64,000 nt of DNA from Streptomyces sp. NBC_00433 (GCA_036015235.1 CP107926.1:6261501-6325500); one strand, 5' to 3'; numbered from the stretch's first letter, positions 31,428 through 40,308 are shown. The notes: generated by a model from the letters alone, not told the origin. Numbers and translations: made by a program.

Positions 31428-32582
31428 TCAGCGCAGCGACGCGAGGGCCTCGCGGACCGCGGACACCGCCGCCGGGGGAGTGGAGGCGTGCGGCGACAGG
31501 CGCAGCGAGTCGGGGCGGACCGTGGGGGTGACCCCGTGCGCGTGCAGGGCCTTGGCGACGGTGGCGGAGTCGGTGCCGGGGAGGCGGAAGGAGACGATGC
31601 CGGCCCTCTCCGCGGGGGCCGTCGCGGACACGATCTCGGCGCCCTGCGCCCCGACCGCGTCGAGGAGCTGGTCCACCAGCTCCCGTACGCGCGCCTCGAT
31701 CGCGGGCACTCCGAGTGCTTCCACGACCTCCAGCGCCGCGGCGAAGGCCGCCGCTGCGACCGGGCTGAGATTGGTGATGCTCAGCCGGCCCGCACCGGCC
31801 GCGGGGGAGTGCTCCCGGTCGTCGAAGAGCGCGACGTCGTCCACGCCGGTCCAGCCGGTGAGGGTGGGCGCGAGGCGTTCGAGCGCCCGGTCGGACAGCG
31901 CCGCGAACCCCGTCGACCAGCCGGCGCGCAGCCACTTCTGGCCGCCGGCCACGACGACGTCTGCGGCCTGCCAGGGCAGCTCCACCACGCCGAAGGCCTG
32001 CATCGCGTCGACCACCAGCAGCCGGTCCGGGCCGATGACGTCGCGCAGCGCGGCCAGGTCCGCGCGGTAGCCGGTACGGAAGTCGACCGCGCTCAGCGAG
32101 ACGGCGACCACGTCGTCGGTGAGCGCCTCCCGTACCGCCTCGGGCGTCGGCGCGGCCGCCAGCCAGCGCGGCACCGCCAGGCCCACCTCGGCGGCCCGCC
32201 GCCAGGGGTAGTGGTTGGCCGGGAAGTCCGCGGCGGGGACCAGGACGGTCCCGGTCGGGATGCCGAAGGCGGTCTGGAAGAGCCCGGTGGAGGCGTTGGG
32301 CAGCAGCACGGTGTGCTCGGCGTCGGTGCCCGCCAGCCGGGCCGCGGCCTGCCGGGCGCGCAGGTCGGCGCGCATCAGGTCGTTGACCGTGTCGTGGTCG
32401 GCGCGGGCCGATCGGCCCAGCGCGTCCGCGGTGGCGGCGAGCACCGCGCGCGACGGGGGCCCGTAGCGGGCGAAGTCCAGATAGCCTTCGGGCGCGTCGA
32501 ACCGCGACGCGTAGTCCGCGTAGGAATCGGCGGACGCGTCCGAGGCGTCCGGCGCGTGATCCGCCAGGCCGTCGCTGGTCAT
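31428..32582 (-). CDS. Class V aminotransferase-fold PLP enzyme
   Basis: 384-residue PLP enzyme related to cysteine desulfurases, kynureninases and isopenicillin-N epimerases. The Schiff-base Lys is in VVVAGGQKWLRAGWSTGF; VDAMQAFG carries the Asp that contacts the pyridine N; LLPNASTGLFQ binds the phosphate. The first 25 residues are acidic and variable. No Cys sits in the loop expected for a desulfurase, so sulfur transfer is not supported. It is read away from the divergent DUF445 gene. Confidence 0.85.
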   Translation of the reverse strand: MTSDGLADHAPDASDASADSYADYASRFDAPEGYLDFARYGPPSRAVLAATADALGRSARADHDTVNDLMRADLRARQAAARLAGTDAEHTVLLPNASTGLFQTAFGIPTGTVLVPAADFPANHYPWRRAAEVGLAVPRWLAAAPTPEAVREALTDDVVAVSLSAVDFRTGYRADLAALRDVIGPDRLLVVDAMQAFGVVELPWQAADVVVAGGQKWLRAGWSTGFAALSDRALERLAPTLTGWTGVDDVALFDDREHSPAAGAGRLSITNLSPVAAAAFAAALEVVEALGVPAIEARVRELVDQLLDAVGAQGAEIVSATAPAERAGIVSFRLPGTDSATVAKALHAHGVTPTVRPDSLRLSPHASTPPAAVSAVREALASLR

Positions 32583-32689
32583 GCCGCCACCGCTCCTGTC
32601 CGCGGGTGCAGAACCGCGCCACCGGGAGGTGCCGGGAACCCGCCGTACGTTCCAAGATTGTCAACGGCGGCAACAATACGCAGGTGGAT

Positions 32690-33988
32690 ATGCGGGCGAA
32701 GCAGGTGGACGTGAGAGCGGCCGGCGCTCCGGGAGCGGTCGACCCGGACGCGGAGCGGCGCCGCGGGGTGCGCAGGATGAAGCTGATCGCGACCGGCTTC
32801 CTCGCCGTCGCGACAGCGGTCTACGGCCTGGCCAGATGGGCGGACTCGCAGGACGCGGGGGCGTGGGCGGCCTACGTGGCGGCCGCCGCGGAGGCCGGCA
32901 TGGTCGGCGCGATGGCGGACTGGTTCGCGGTGACCGCGCTCTTCCGCCGCCCGCTGGGCCTGCCCATCCCGCACACCGCGATCATCCCGACCAAGAAGGA
33001 CGCGCTGGGCGCCAGCCTCGGCGACTTCGTCGGGGAGAACTTCCTGTCCGCCGAGGTCGTACGCACCCGCCTGCGCTCCGTCGGCATCGGCTCCCGGCTC
33101 GGCGCCTGGGTGGCCGAACCCGCCAACGCCGACCGGGTGACCGAGCAGGCCGCCGCCGCGCTGCGCGGCCTGCTGACCGTGCTGCGCGACTCCGACGTCC
33201 AGGCGGTCGTCAGCGAGGCGATCACCCGGCGGGCCGAGGCCCAGGAGGTCGCGCCCGGCCTCGGCAAGCTGCTGGAGCGGATCGTCGCCGACGGCGGGCA
33301 CCGCAGGCTCGTCGACCTGGTGTGCGTACGCGCCCACGACTGGCTGGTCGAGCACGGCGACTCCGTCATGGACGCCGTCCAGGGCGGGGCGCCCGGCTGG
33401 ACCCCGCGCTTCGTGGACCGCAAGGTCGGCGAGCGCGTCTACAAGGAGCTGCTGCGCTTCGTCACCGAGATGCGCGACTCGCCCGAGCACCCGGCGCGCG
33501 GCGCCGTCGACCGCTTCCTCGGCGACTTCGCCTCCGAGCTGCAGTCCGACCCCGACACGCGCGAACGCGTCGAGCGCCTCAAGAACGACCTGCTCGCCCG
33601 CCCCGAAGTGCAGGACCTCATCGCCTCGGTGTGGGGCTCGGTGCGGGCGATGATGGTGGCCGCCGCCGAGGACGAGCGCAGCGAGCTGCGGATGCGCACC
33701 CGGGCGTCGCTGATCACCCTCGGCGGCCGGATGTCCACCGACACCCGCCTCCAGGCCAAGGTCGACAGCTGGCTGGAGGACGCGGCCACGTATCTGGTCA
33801 CCACCTACCGCGACCAGATCACCTCCCTGATCAGCGAGACGGTGGCCGGCTGGGACGCCGAGCAGACCTCCCGGAAGATCGAGGCGCATGTGGGCCGTGA
33901 CCTGCAGTTCATCCGGATCAACGGCACGGTCGTCGGCGCGCTGGTCGGCCTGCTGATCTTCACCGTGTCGCGCCTCGCGGGCGGCTGA
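32690..33988 (+). CDS. DUF445 family membrane protein
   Basis: 432-residue protein with an N-terminal helix (LIATGFLAVATAVYGLARW), a second hydrophobic segment carrying the family motif AEAGMVGAMADWFAVTALFRRPLGLPIPHTAIIP, a long helical periplasm-facing or cytoplasmic middle part (TEQAAAALRGLLTVLRD and similar), and a C-terminal helix (VVGALVGLLIFTVSRLAGG). ATG 32690 is chosen; the frame is open further up but non-conserved. The function of the family is not established. Confidence 0.85.
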   Translation: MRAKQVDVRAAGAPGAVDPDAERRRGVRRMKLIATGFLAVATAVYGLARWADSQDAGAWAAYVAAAAEAGMVGAMADWFAVTALFRRPLGLPIPHTAIIPTKKDALGASLGDFVGENFLSAEVVRTRLRSVGIGSRLGAWVAEPANADRVTEQAAAALRGLLTVLRDSDVQAVVSEAITRRAEAQEVAPGLGKLLERIVADGGHRRLVDLVCVRAHDWLVEHGDSVMDAVQGGAPGWTPRFVDRKVGERVYKELLRFVTEMRDSPEHPARGAVDRFLGDFASELQSDPDTRERVERLKNDLLARPEVQDLIASVWGSVRAMMVAAAEDERSELRMRTRASLITLGGRMSTDTRLQAKVDSWLEDAATYLVTTYRDQITSLISETVAGWDAEQTSRKIEAHVGRDLQFIRINGTVVGALVGLLIFTVSRLAGG

Positions 33989-34165
33989 CCGCCGTGCCGC
34001 TCCGACCTCTGTGCGGTGCGTCCCGCGCTCGCTGCCTGCGGAATTGCCGCGTCCAGGTGCTGAACAGGGCTTGCGCGGGGAGGGGTCGCGATTGGAGGAT
34101 CGGACAGACATCCGATGACATCCGGGGACCGTCCACCGCGGATCACTGACGTACGGAGTACCACC

Positions 34166-35020
34166 GTGAAACTGCTGCGAGTCGGCCCCGCCGGGGCCGA
34201 GCGTCCCGCCCTGCTCGACAAGGACGGCGTCGTACGGGACCTCAGCGGGCTCGTCGCCGACATCGACGGACCGCTGCTCGCCGACGCCGCCACCCTGGCC
34301 TCCGTCGCCGCGGCCGCCGCCGACGGCTCGCTGCCCGCCCTCGAAGCAGGCCTGCGCGTCGGGCCGCCGCTCACCGGCATCGGCAAGATCGTCTGCATCG
34401 GCCTCAACTACCACGACCACGCGACCGAGACCGGGGCGGAGGTGCCCGGCGAGCCGGTCGTCTTCATGAAGGCCCCCGACACGGTGGTCGGCCCCACCGA
34501 CACGGTGCTGGTGCCGCGCGGCAGCGTGAAGACCGACTGGGAGGTCGAACTCGCCGTCGTCATCGGCCGCGAACTGCGCTACGCGGCGGACGAGGACGAG
34601 GCGATGGCGGCTGTCGCCGGTTACGCCGTCGCGCACGACGTCTCCGAGCGCGAATACCAGATCGAACGCGGCGGCCAGTGGGACAAGGGCAAGAACTGCG
34701 AGACCTTCAACCCGCTCGGCCCCTGGCTCGTCACGGCCGACGAGATCCCCGACCCGCAGGCGCTCGGCCTCCGGCTGTGGGTCAACGGCACGCTGCGCCA
34801 GGACGGCAGCACGCGCGACCAGATCTTCCCGGTCGCGGAAGTCGTCCGCTACCTCAGCCACTTCATGACGCTGTACCCGGGGGACGTCATCAACACCGGC
34901 ACCCCCGCGGGCGTCGCCCTCGGCCAGCCCGAGCCCCGCCCCTACCTCCGCGCGGGCGACATCGTCGAGCTCACGATCGACGGCCTCGGCCGCCAGCGCC
35001 AGGTGCTCGCCCCGGCGTAG
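34166..35020 (+). CDS. Fumarylacetoacetate hydrolase (FAH) family protein
   Basis: 284-residue metal-dependent hydrolase/decarboxylase/isomerase of the FAH superfamily. IGKIVCIGLNYHDHATETG has the catalytic His; FMKAPDTVVGPTD, DWEVELAVVIGRELRY (acidic metal ligands) and MTLYPGDVINTGTPAGVALG are the family blocks. The best guess is an acylpyruvate hydrolase or 2-hydroxyhepta-diene-dioate isomerase type, but the substrate is not determinable. GTG 34166 has GGAG 8 bases upstream; the longer ATG frame adds a non-conserved 17 residues. Confidence 0.88.
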   Translation: MKLLRVGPAGAERPALLDKDGVVRDLSGLVADIDGPLLADAATLASVAAAAADGSLPALEAGLRVGPPLTGIGKIVCIGLNYHDHATETGAEVPGEPVVFMKAPDTVVGPTDTVLVPRGSVKTDWEVELAVVIGRELRYAADEDEAMAAVAGYAVAHDVSEREYQIERGGQWDKGKNCETFNPLGPWLVTADEIPDPQALGLRLWVNGTLRQDGSTRDQIFPVAEVVRYLSHFMTLYPGDVINTGTPAGVALGQPEPRPYLRAGDIVELTIDGLGRQRQVLAPA

Positions 35021-35044
35021 TGGCTTGCGCCGCTTTACGGGTCC

Positions 35045-35240
35045 ACGGTGGCGCTGCGTGGGGGCTCGGCTCGCAGTTCCCCGAGCCCCTGGGTAATCGC
35101 CACTTGCGGTGGCGTTGCTTTCTTTCCCGCCTCTCCGGCGGGGCGCGCAGTTCCCCGCGCCCCTTTTGGCTCGCCTCTTCCGCCGTCAGGCGTTTGCCCC
35201 TGGCAGGGGCTGGGCTCTGGGGGGACATTCCGCCGCCCCG
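35045..35240. repeat. Dispersed intergenic repeat cluster
   Basis: Two copies of the repeat in the same orientation: GCTCGCAGTTCCCCGAGCCCC near 35066-35086 (a compensated variant of the core) and CGCGCAGTTCCCCGCGCCCC at about 35145-35164. Between them is the second module CACTTGCGGTGGCGTTGCTTT plus CCCGCCTCTCCGGCGGG. The cluster fills the space between convergent genes and is followed directly by the UPF0303 stop. Confidence 0.75.
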
Positions 35241-35247
35241 GAAGGGG

Positions 35248-35709
35248 CTACGCCAGGAATCGGGTGAGCGCGAGGACGACGAGGGCGTGGTCCTCGGCCT
35301 GGGGGAGGCCGGAGACGGCGACGACGCCGATGACGCCGGCCCCCGCCACCCGCAGGGGGAACGCCCCGCCGTGCGCGGCGAAGAGCGCGGGATCGAGGTG
35401 GGAGGACGCCTCGAACGTCGTGCCCTTGGCGCGGAATCGCTCGCCGACGGCCAGCGACGACGTGCCGTACCGGAGGACGACAGCCGCTTTGCGTTCGAGC
35501 CACGCGTCGTTGTCGGGGGACGTGCCGTCCAGGGCGCAGTGGAAGAGCTGCTGCCCGCCCCGGCGGATGTCGATCGCGACGGGGGCGCCACGCTCCCGCG
35601 CGAGGGAGACCAGCAGGGACCCGAGCCGCCAGGCGTCGTCGTTGGTGAAGTGCGGAAGGACCAGGGTCCTTTCCTGTTCGGCCAGTTCGGCCAGCAGGTC
35701 GGTGGTCAC
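35248..35709 (-). CDS. UPF0303/DUF336 heme-degrading-domain protein
   Basis: 153-residue protein of the GlcG/HbpS-like fold. The UPF0303 pattern is clear: LVLPHFTNDDAWRLGSLLVSLARERGAPVAIDIRRGGQQLFHCALDGTSPDNDAWLERKAAVVLR, and the closing AHGGAFPLRV and GVIGVVAVSGLPQAEDHALVV. The family is annotated as 'heme-degrading domain', with no catalytic evidence. Its GTG start overlaps the stop of the upstream oxidoreductase by 4 bases (GTGA), so they are translationally coupled and probably act in one carbohydrate-related pathway. Confidence 0.85.
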   Translation of the reverse strand: MTTDLLAELAEQERTLVLPHFTNDDAWRLGSLLVSLARERGAPVAIDIRRGGQQLFHCALDGTSPDNDAWLERKAAVVLRYGTSSLAVGERFRAKGTTFEASSHLDPALFAAHGGAFPLRVAGAGVIGVVAVSGLPQAEDHALVVLALTRFLA

Positions 35710-36767
35710 AGCGACACCGCCTGTCCGGTGCGGGCGGACTCCCTGGCCGCCTCGATGACCTCGATCGCGGCGGCCGCCTCCAAGGCGGTGACCGGTGGTG
35801 GCGTGCCTTCGCGCAGGGAGGTCTCGACGGCCGCGTAGAAGGCGGGGTAGTCGCCGGGGAGCGAGGGGACGGGCCGTACGTTCTCGTCGGTGCCCGCCGT
35901 GCCCCACGCGGACTCCGGTTCGGTGCCCCACGCGGCGCCCTCGCCGGGCCGCAGGCCTTCGCGGAGGGCGGCCTCCTGCGGGTCGAGGCCGTAGGTGACG
36001 TAGCCGCCGGTGCTGCCGAGCACCCGGAAGCGCGGCCCGAGGCGGGCGGTGGTGGCGCTCATCCACAGGTGCGAGCGGACGCCGTCGGCGTGGGTGATCG
36101 CGATGAAGTCGTCGTCGTCCGCGGCGGCCCCCGGGCGGCGGACGTCGGACTCGGCGTAGACGAGGCGGGCCGGGCCGAAGAGGGTGAGGGCCTGGTCGAC
36201 CAGGTGGCTGCCGAGGTCGTAGAGCAGGCCGCCGATCTCGGCGGGGTCGCCCGACTCGCGCCAGCCGCCCTTGGGCTGCGGGCGCCACCGCTCGAAACGG
36301 GACTCGAAGCGGTGGACTTCACCCAGCTCGCGGCGTTCGAGCAGGGCGCGCAGAGTGAGGAAGTCGCTGTCCCAGCGGCGGTTCTGGAAGACGGTGAGCA
36401 GCAGCTCCCGCTGCTCGGCGAGCGCGGCCAGCTCGCGGGCCTGCGCGGCGGTGGCGGCCAGCGGCTTGTCGACGACGACCGGCAGCCCGGCCTTCAGCGC
36501 GGCGGTCGCCAGCGGTACGTGCGTGCGGTTGGGCGACGCGAGCACGACCAGGTCGAGCTCCCCGGCCCGCGCCCACAATTCGTCGGCGGTGCCGGCGAAG
36601 CGCACCCCCGGGTGCTCGGCGCCCGCCTGCGCGCGGCGGTCGCTGTTGCCGGTGACGATGGTGTCGAGGACCAGCCCCGGCGTCGCGGCGATCAGCGGGG
36701 CGTGGAAGAAGGAGCCGGCCGGGCCGTATCCGACCAGGGCGACGCGGAGGGGGACGGGAGCGCTCAT
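35706..36767 (-). CDS. Gfo/Idh/MocA family oxidoreductase
   Basis: 353-residue NAD(P)-dependent sugar or inositol dehydrogenase. The Rossmann motif is VALVGYGPAGSFFHAPLI, the conserved lysine site is VVVDKPLA, and the C-terminal domain has GGLLYDLGSHLVDQALTLFG with the conserved Asp/His. ATG 36765 lies 8 bases from a near-perfect palindrome shared with the divergent ROK regulator. It forms an operon with UPF0303. A role in catabolism of a sugar sensed by the ROK protein is the natural inference. Confidence 0.92.
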   Translation of the reverse strand: MSAPVPLRVALVGYGPAGSFFHAPLIAATPGLVLDTIVTGNSDRRAQAGAEHPGVRFAGTADELWARAGELDLVVLASPNRTHVPLATAALKAGLPVVVDKPLAATAAQARELAALAEQRELLLTVFQNRRWDSDFLTLRALLERRELGEVHRFESRFERWRPQPKGGWRESGDPAEIGGLLYDLGSHLVDQALTLFGPARLVYAESDVRRPGAAADDDDFIAITHADGVRSHLWMSATTARLGPRFRVLGSTGGYVTYGLDPQEAALREGLRPGEGAAWGTEPESAWGTAGTDENVRPVPSLPGDYPAFYAAVETSLREGTPPPVTALEAAAAIEVIEAARESARTGQAVSL

Positions 36768-36774
36768 GGCCTCA

Positions 36775-36797
36775 CTTTGGCAACAGTGTTGCGAAAG
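36775..36797. promoter_or_regulatory. Palindromic operator between oxidoreductase and ROK gene
   Basis: Arms CTTTGGCAACA and TGTTGCGAAAG around a central G form a 23-bp palindrome with one mismatched pair. It begins 8 bp upstream of the oxidoreductase ATG and ends 26 bp before the ROK GTG. GACAAT at 36812-36817 may be the ROK -10 box. Confidence 0.75.
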
Positions 36798-36822
36798 TGC
36801 AAGCGCACGGGACAATGAGGGG

Positions 36823-37986
36823 GTGACCTCACCCCCCGCATCCGATCCGGCCCGAGCCTTCGCCGCGAACGCGGCGCCTGCCGCGGACGGCGCGGCGAGT
36901 GCGGTCCCCGGACCGGGCGGCGGGGCGAACCTGCCCGCCCTGCGCAGCCACAACGGCGCCCTCGTCCTCGGGCTGCTGCGGGATGCCGTGACCGCCGGCA
37001 GCGGCGGGATCAGCCGGCTCGACCTGGCCGAGCGGACCGGGCTCACCCCGCAGGCGGTCAGCAAGATCACCGCACGGCTGCGGGCGGACGGGCTGGTGGA
37101 GGACGCCGGGCGGCTCGCGTCGACCGGGGGGAAGCCGCGGACGGAGCTGCGGCTCGCGGCCGGGGCGCGGTGTGCGGTGGGGGCGCACCTGGACGGCGAG
37201 ACGCTGACGGCCGTCGTGGCCGACCTCGCCGGGCGCACGGTCGCGGAGCACGCCGCGCCGCTCGACCTCGGGATGCCGGTCGGGGAGGGGCTGGCCGCGA
37301 TGGTGCGGGAGCTGCGTACGGCCGCCGGGCTGGCACCGGCGCCGGTGCTCGGGGTGGGGGTCGGGATACGCGGACCCCTGGACCACCGCACCGGCACCCT
37401 GCACGAGGTGACCGGCTTCCCGCACTGGTCGGGGTGCCCGCTGCGTACGGAACTGGCGCGCGGGCTCGGCCTGCCGGTGGCGGTCGACAAGAACACCAAC
37501 GCGGCGGCGCTGTCGGTCCTGGCCGAGCCGCGAACGAGCCTGGGCGCGGGCTCGTTCGGGTATCTGCACCTCGGTACGGGCCTGGGCGCCGCCCTCGTAC
37601 TGGGCGGCCGGCCGCACCGCGGGGGGCGGGCGGGGGCGGGGGAGTTCGGGCACCAGGTGGTGCAACTCGACGGGCCGCCCTGCAAGTGCGGCAAGCGCGG
37701 CTGCCTGGAGGCGCTGTGCCTGGCGTCGGTCGCCCGCGGCGACACGGAGGGCGCGGCCCGCCTGCTGGGCGTCGGCGCCGCGAACCTCGTGGCGCTGCTG
37801 GACATCGACCGGGTCGTGCTCGGCGGCCGTACGGTCCTGGCCGCCCCCGACGTCTTCCTGGCCGGCGTCGCCACCGCGCTGGGCACCACCCCGGTCACCC
37901 TCGCCGCCGCGGGCCCCCGCGCGGTGGCCGAGGGCGCCGCCCTCCTCGCCCTGACCCCCCTCTTCACCCGCGCGTCCCTGGGCTGA
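36823..37986 (+). CDS. ROK family transcriptional repressor
   Basis: 387-residue repressor. The N-terminal winged helix reads ISRLDLAERTGLTPQAVSKITARLRADGLVEDAGR. The sugar-kinase-like ROK domain has VGVGIRGPLDHRTGTLHEVTGFPHW, VAVDKNTNAAALSVL, GYLHLGTGLGAALVLGG, the zinc motif CKCGKRGCLEALC, and GEFGHQVV. The start GTG 36823 lies about 6 bases past a possible -10, so the message may be leaderless or nearly so. It very probably represses the divergent oxidoreductase operon and itself through the palindrome between them. Confidence 0.92.
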   Translation: MTSPPASDPARAFAANAAPAADGAASAVPGPGGGANLPALRSHNGALVLGLLRDAVTAGSGGISRLDLAERTGLTPQAVSKITARLRADGLVEDAGRLASTGGKPRTELRLAAGARCAVGAHLDGETLTAVVADLAGRTVAEHAAPLDLGMPVGEGLAAMVRELRTAAGLAPAPVLGVGVGIRGPLDHRTGTLHEVTGFPHWSGCPLRTELARGLGLPVAVDKNTNAAALSVLAEPRTSLGAGSFGYLHLGTGLGAALVLGGRPHRGGRAGAGEFGHQVVQLDGPPCKCGKRGCLEALCLASVARGDTEGAARLLGVGAANLVALLDIDRVVLGGRTVLAAPDVFLAGVATALGTTPVTLAAAGPRAVAEGAALLALTPLFTRASLG

Positions 37987-38035
37987 ACCGACCCCACCGG
38001 GCCCCGCAAGGGCCCGCGACCAGCACGCGAGACGC

Positions 38036-38061
38036 CCGGGGCGGGGCACCCCCCGCCCCGG
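38036..38061. terminator. Hairpin after the ROK gene
   Basis: CCGGGGCGGGG and CCCCGCCCCGG pair perfectly over 11 bp around CACC, 49 bases past the ROK stop and 57 before the HAD gene. Confidence 0.6.
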
Positions 38062-38118
38062 TTACGCTGGGGCACGCGCCCTCGTACGGGCTACAGCACG
38101 ACGACAGGAGAGCGACCG

Positions 38119-38898
38119 GTGTCGACCCGCAGGCCCATCGACTCGTGGCTGACCGACATGGACGGAGTGCTCATCCACGAGGGCACCCCGATCCCCGGCG
38201 CCGACGCCTTCATCAAGGGCCTCAAGGAATCGGGCAAGCCCTTCCTGGTGCTCACCAACAACTCCATCTACACCCCGCGCGACCTGCACGCGCGGCTGTC
38301 CAGGATGGGCCTCGACGTGCCCGTCGCCAATATCTGGACCTCGGCGCTGGCCACCGCGAAATTCCTCGACGACCAGCGGCCCGGCGGCACCGCCTACGTC
38401 ATCGGCGAGGCGGGCCTGACCACCGCGCTGCACGACGTCGGCTACATCCTCACCGACGCCGACCCCGACTACGTGGTCCTCGGCGAGACCCGTACGTACA
38501 GCTTCGAGGCGCTCACCAAGGCGATCCGGCTGATCCGCGGCGGCGCCCGCTTCATCGCCACCAACCCCGACGAGACCGGCCCGTCCCCCGAGGGCGTGCT
38601 GCCCGCCACCGGCTCGGTCGCCGCACTGATCACCAAGGCCACCGGGCAGGATCCGTACTTCGTCGGCAAGCCCAACCCGCTGATGATGCGCGCCGGGCTC
38701 AACGCGATCGGCGCGCACTCCGAGACCAGCGCCATGATCGGCGACCGGATGGACACCGACGTGCTCGCCGGCCTCGAATCCGGCATGACCACCTTCCTGG
38801 TGCTCACCGGCCTCACCGCCGTGCCCGACATCGAGCGCTACCCCTTCAAGCCCTCCCGGGTCGTCGAGTCCATCGCCGACCTGGTCGCCGAAATCTGA
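38119..38898 (+). CDS. HAD-IIA family hydrolase (NagD-like)
   Basis: 259-residue HAD phosphatase. The nucleophile loop is LTDMDGVLIHEG, motif II is LTNNS, and MIGDRMDTDVLAGLESGM is motif IV. The C2B cap and length fit the NagD/AraL/p-nitrophenylphosphatase subfamily. Substrates are nucleotides or sugar phosphates and cannot be chosen here; there is no nag gene next to it. GTG 38119 has AGGAGAG 7-13 bases upstream. Confidence 0.92.
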   Translation: MSTRRPIDSWLTDMDGVLIHEGTPIPGADAFIKGLKESGKPFLVLTNNSIYTPRDLHARLSRMGLDVPVANIWTSALATAKFLDDQRPGGTAYVIGEAGLTTALHDVGYILTDADPDYVVLGETRTYSFEALTKAIRLIRGGARFIATNPDETGPSPEGVLPATGSVAALITKATGQDPYFVGKPNPLMMRAGLNAIGAHSETSAMIGDRMDTDVLAGLESGMTTFLVLTGLTAVPDIERYPFKPSRVVESIADLVAEI

Positions 38899-39019
38899 TC
38901 ACTCTCCGTGAGTTACGCGTCACCCTGATGGGTCACCGAGCGTGCACGCCGGGCCGGTCGCGGGGATCTTCGTAAGCACCGGGCGCGAGTCCCCGCCCCC
39001 GGGCCGAGCGGAGGTCCTC

Positions 39020-39631
39020 ATGTTTGGTCTGAAACTGCCCGTCATCGCCGCGGCCGGTGCCCTCGGCGTCATCGCCGTCGGCGGGGTGACCGGGCTGCCG
39101 AAGCAGGCACTCGCCGACGAGGGGGGCGGTGGATCGTCCTCTTCCTCCTCGTCGTCGTCCTCGTCCTCCGCGTCGTCCGGCTCCGGCATGGACATCTCGC
39201 CCGCCACCGTCGCCCCCGGCGGTGTGGTGACCCTGCACCTCAAGGCCTCCTGCAAGTCCGGCGCCAAGGCCCAGGCCAGCGCCGAGGTCTTCGTCGACGC
39301 GGTCACCCTCTCGCCGTCCGGTGACGGCTCCAACGGCTGGGACGGCACGGCCTTCATCAAGTCCGACGCCGTCGACGGCTCCTACGCCGTCTCCGTCGAG
39401 TGCAACGGCTCCGCCAGCTCCGCGTCCGCGACCGTCACCGTGACGACCGGCGGCGGACCGCTGGCCCCGGTCAATCCCGTCCCCGCGGGCGGCGGCGGCA
39501 CCGCGCAGCTCGCCGCCGGCCCGGCGGCCGCCGGCACCAGCACCGGCCCGCTGCTCGTCACCGGCGGCGTCGCCGCCGCCGGCCTGGCCGGCCTGGTGCT
39601 CCACCGCCGCCGCGCCGCCGCCCGCGGCTGA
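39020..39631 (+). CDS. Secreted surface protein with LLVTG-type sorting tail
   Basis: 203-residue exported protein. ATG 39020 (GGAGG 5 bases upstream) opens a signal peptide MFGLKLPVIAAAGALGVIAVGG, cleaved near ALADEG. A run of about twelve Ser follows, then a beta-rich domain (MDISPATVAPGGVVTLHLKASC...VSVECNGSAS) with two Cys that may pair. A Gly/Ala-rich stretch leads to LLVTGGVAAAGLAGLVLHRRR at the C-terminus, which has the layout of a cell-wall sorting signal: motif, hydrophobic segment, positive tail. The next gene, 5 bases on, is a class F sortase, so this is its probable substrate. Function unknown. Confidence 0.78.
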   Translation: MFGLKLPVIAAAGALGVIAVGGVTGLPKQALADEGGGGSSSSSSSSSSSSASSGSGMDISPATVAPGGVVTLHLKASCKSGAKAQASAEVFVDAVTLSPSGDGSNGWDGTAFIKSDAVDGSYAVSVECNGSASSASATVTVTTGGGPLAPVNPVPAGGGGTAQLAAGPAAAGTSTGPLLVTGGVAAAGLAGLVLHRRRAAARG

Positions 39632-39636
39632 CCGGC

Positions 39637-40308
39637 ATGGCGGTGGGGGCGGACGACACCGGTGCCGAGCGCACCGAAACCGGCAGGACCTGGGCGGCCG
39701 TCGTGGTCGGTCTGGTCCTGCTGGCCGCGTGGCTCCTCGGACACGGCGGCCACGGCGCCCCCGCCGCGCCCCCCGGACCCCGCGGCCTCGCCGCCGCCGC
39801 GGCCGCCGACCGGCCCGCGCAGGTCTACGCCCCCCACGTGCCGCTGCGCGACGCCGTGCCCCTGCGTATCGACATCCCGTCCGTGGGCATCCACGCCGAT
39901 CTCGTGGCCCGCGGCCTCAAGGACGGCGCCGTCGACCCGCCCCCCTACTCCACCCCCGACGTCGCCGGCTGGTACCGCGACGGCCCCCCGCCGGGCGCCT
40001 CCGGCGCGGCCCTCATCGTCGGCCACGTCGACACCGAGACGCGTGCCGCGGTCTTCTACGGCCTCAGCACGATTCAGCGCGGCGCGCTGGTGGAGATCCC
40101 GCGATCCGACGGCACCGTCGCGGAATTCTCCGTCGAGGCGGTCGAGGTCATCGAGAAGTCCCACTTCGACGCCACCCGCGTCTACGGATCCGCCGGGCGG
40201 CCGGAGCTGCGCCTCATCACTTGCGGCGGGCAGTTCGACAAGGCTGAGCAGGCCTACTCGGCCAACGTGGTGGTCTTCGCCGCACTCACGGGTTCTCACT
40301 CCGCCTGA
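39637..40308 (+). CDS. Class F sortase
   Basis: 223-residue membrane-anchored transpeptidase that would link surface proteins to the wall. One N-terminal helix (AAVVVGLVLLAAWLLG), then the sortase barrel: LRIDIPSVGIHADLV, VGHVDTETRAAVFYGL with catalytic His130, and LRLITCGGQFD with Cys196. No Arg follows the Cys; Asn occupies the usual position in YSANVVVFA, a feature of the class F group as I recall it. ATG 39637 is 5 bases after the surface-protein stop, with no separate promoter visible. Confidence 0.9.
   Translation: MAVGADDTGAERTETGRTWAAVVVGLVLLAAWLLGHGGHGAPAAPPGPRGLAAAAAADRPAQVYAPHVPLRDAVPLRIDIPSVGIHADLVARGLKDGAVDPPPYSTPDVAGWYRDGPPPGASGAALIVGHVDTETRAAVFYGLSTIQRGALVEIPRSDGTVAEFSVEAVEVIEKSHFDATRVYGSAGRPELRLITCGGQFDKAEQAYSANVVVFAALTGSHSA

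Noticed and set aside
31428..32582. Cysteine desulfurase (NifS/SufS) for the class V aminotransferase
   Set aside because: No Cys is in the loop needed for persulfide transfer, so only the PLP fold is claimed.
29757..32714. 985-residue plus-strand ORF across several minus-strand genes
   Set aside because: It covers the oxidoreductase, alanine-dehydrogenase-like and aminotransferase genes on the other strand, which carry clear family motifs; codon bias fits the minus strand.
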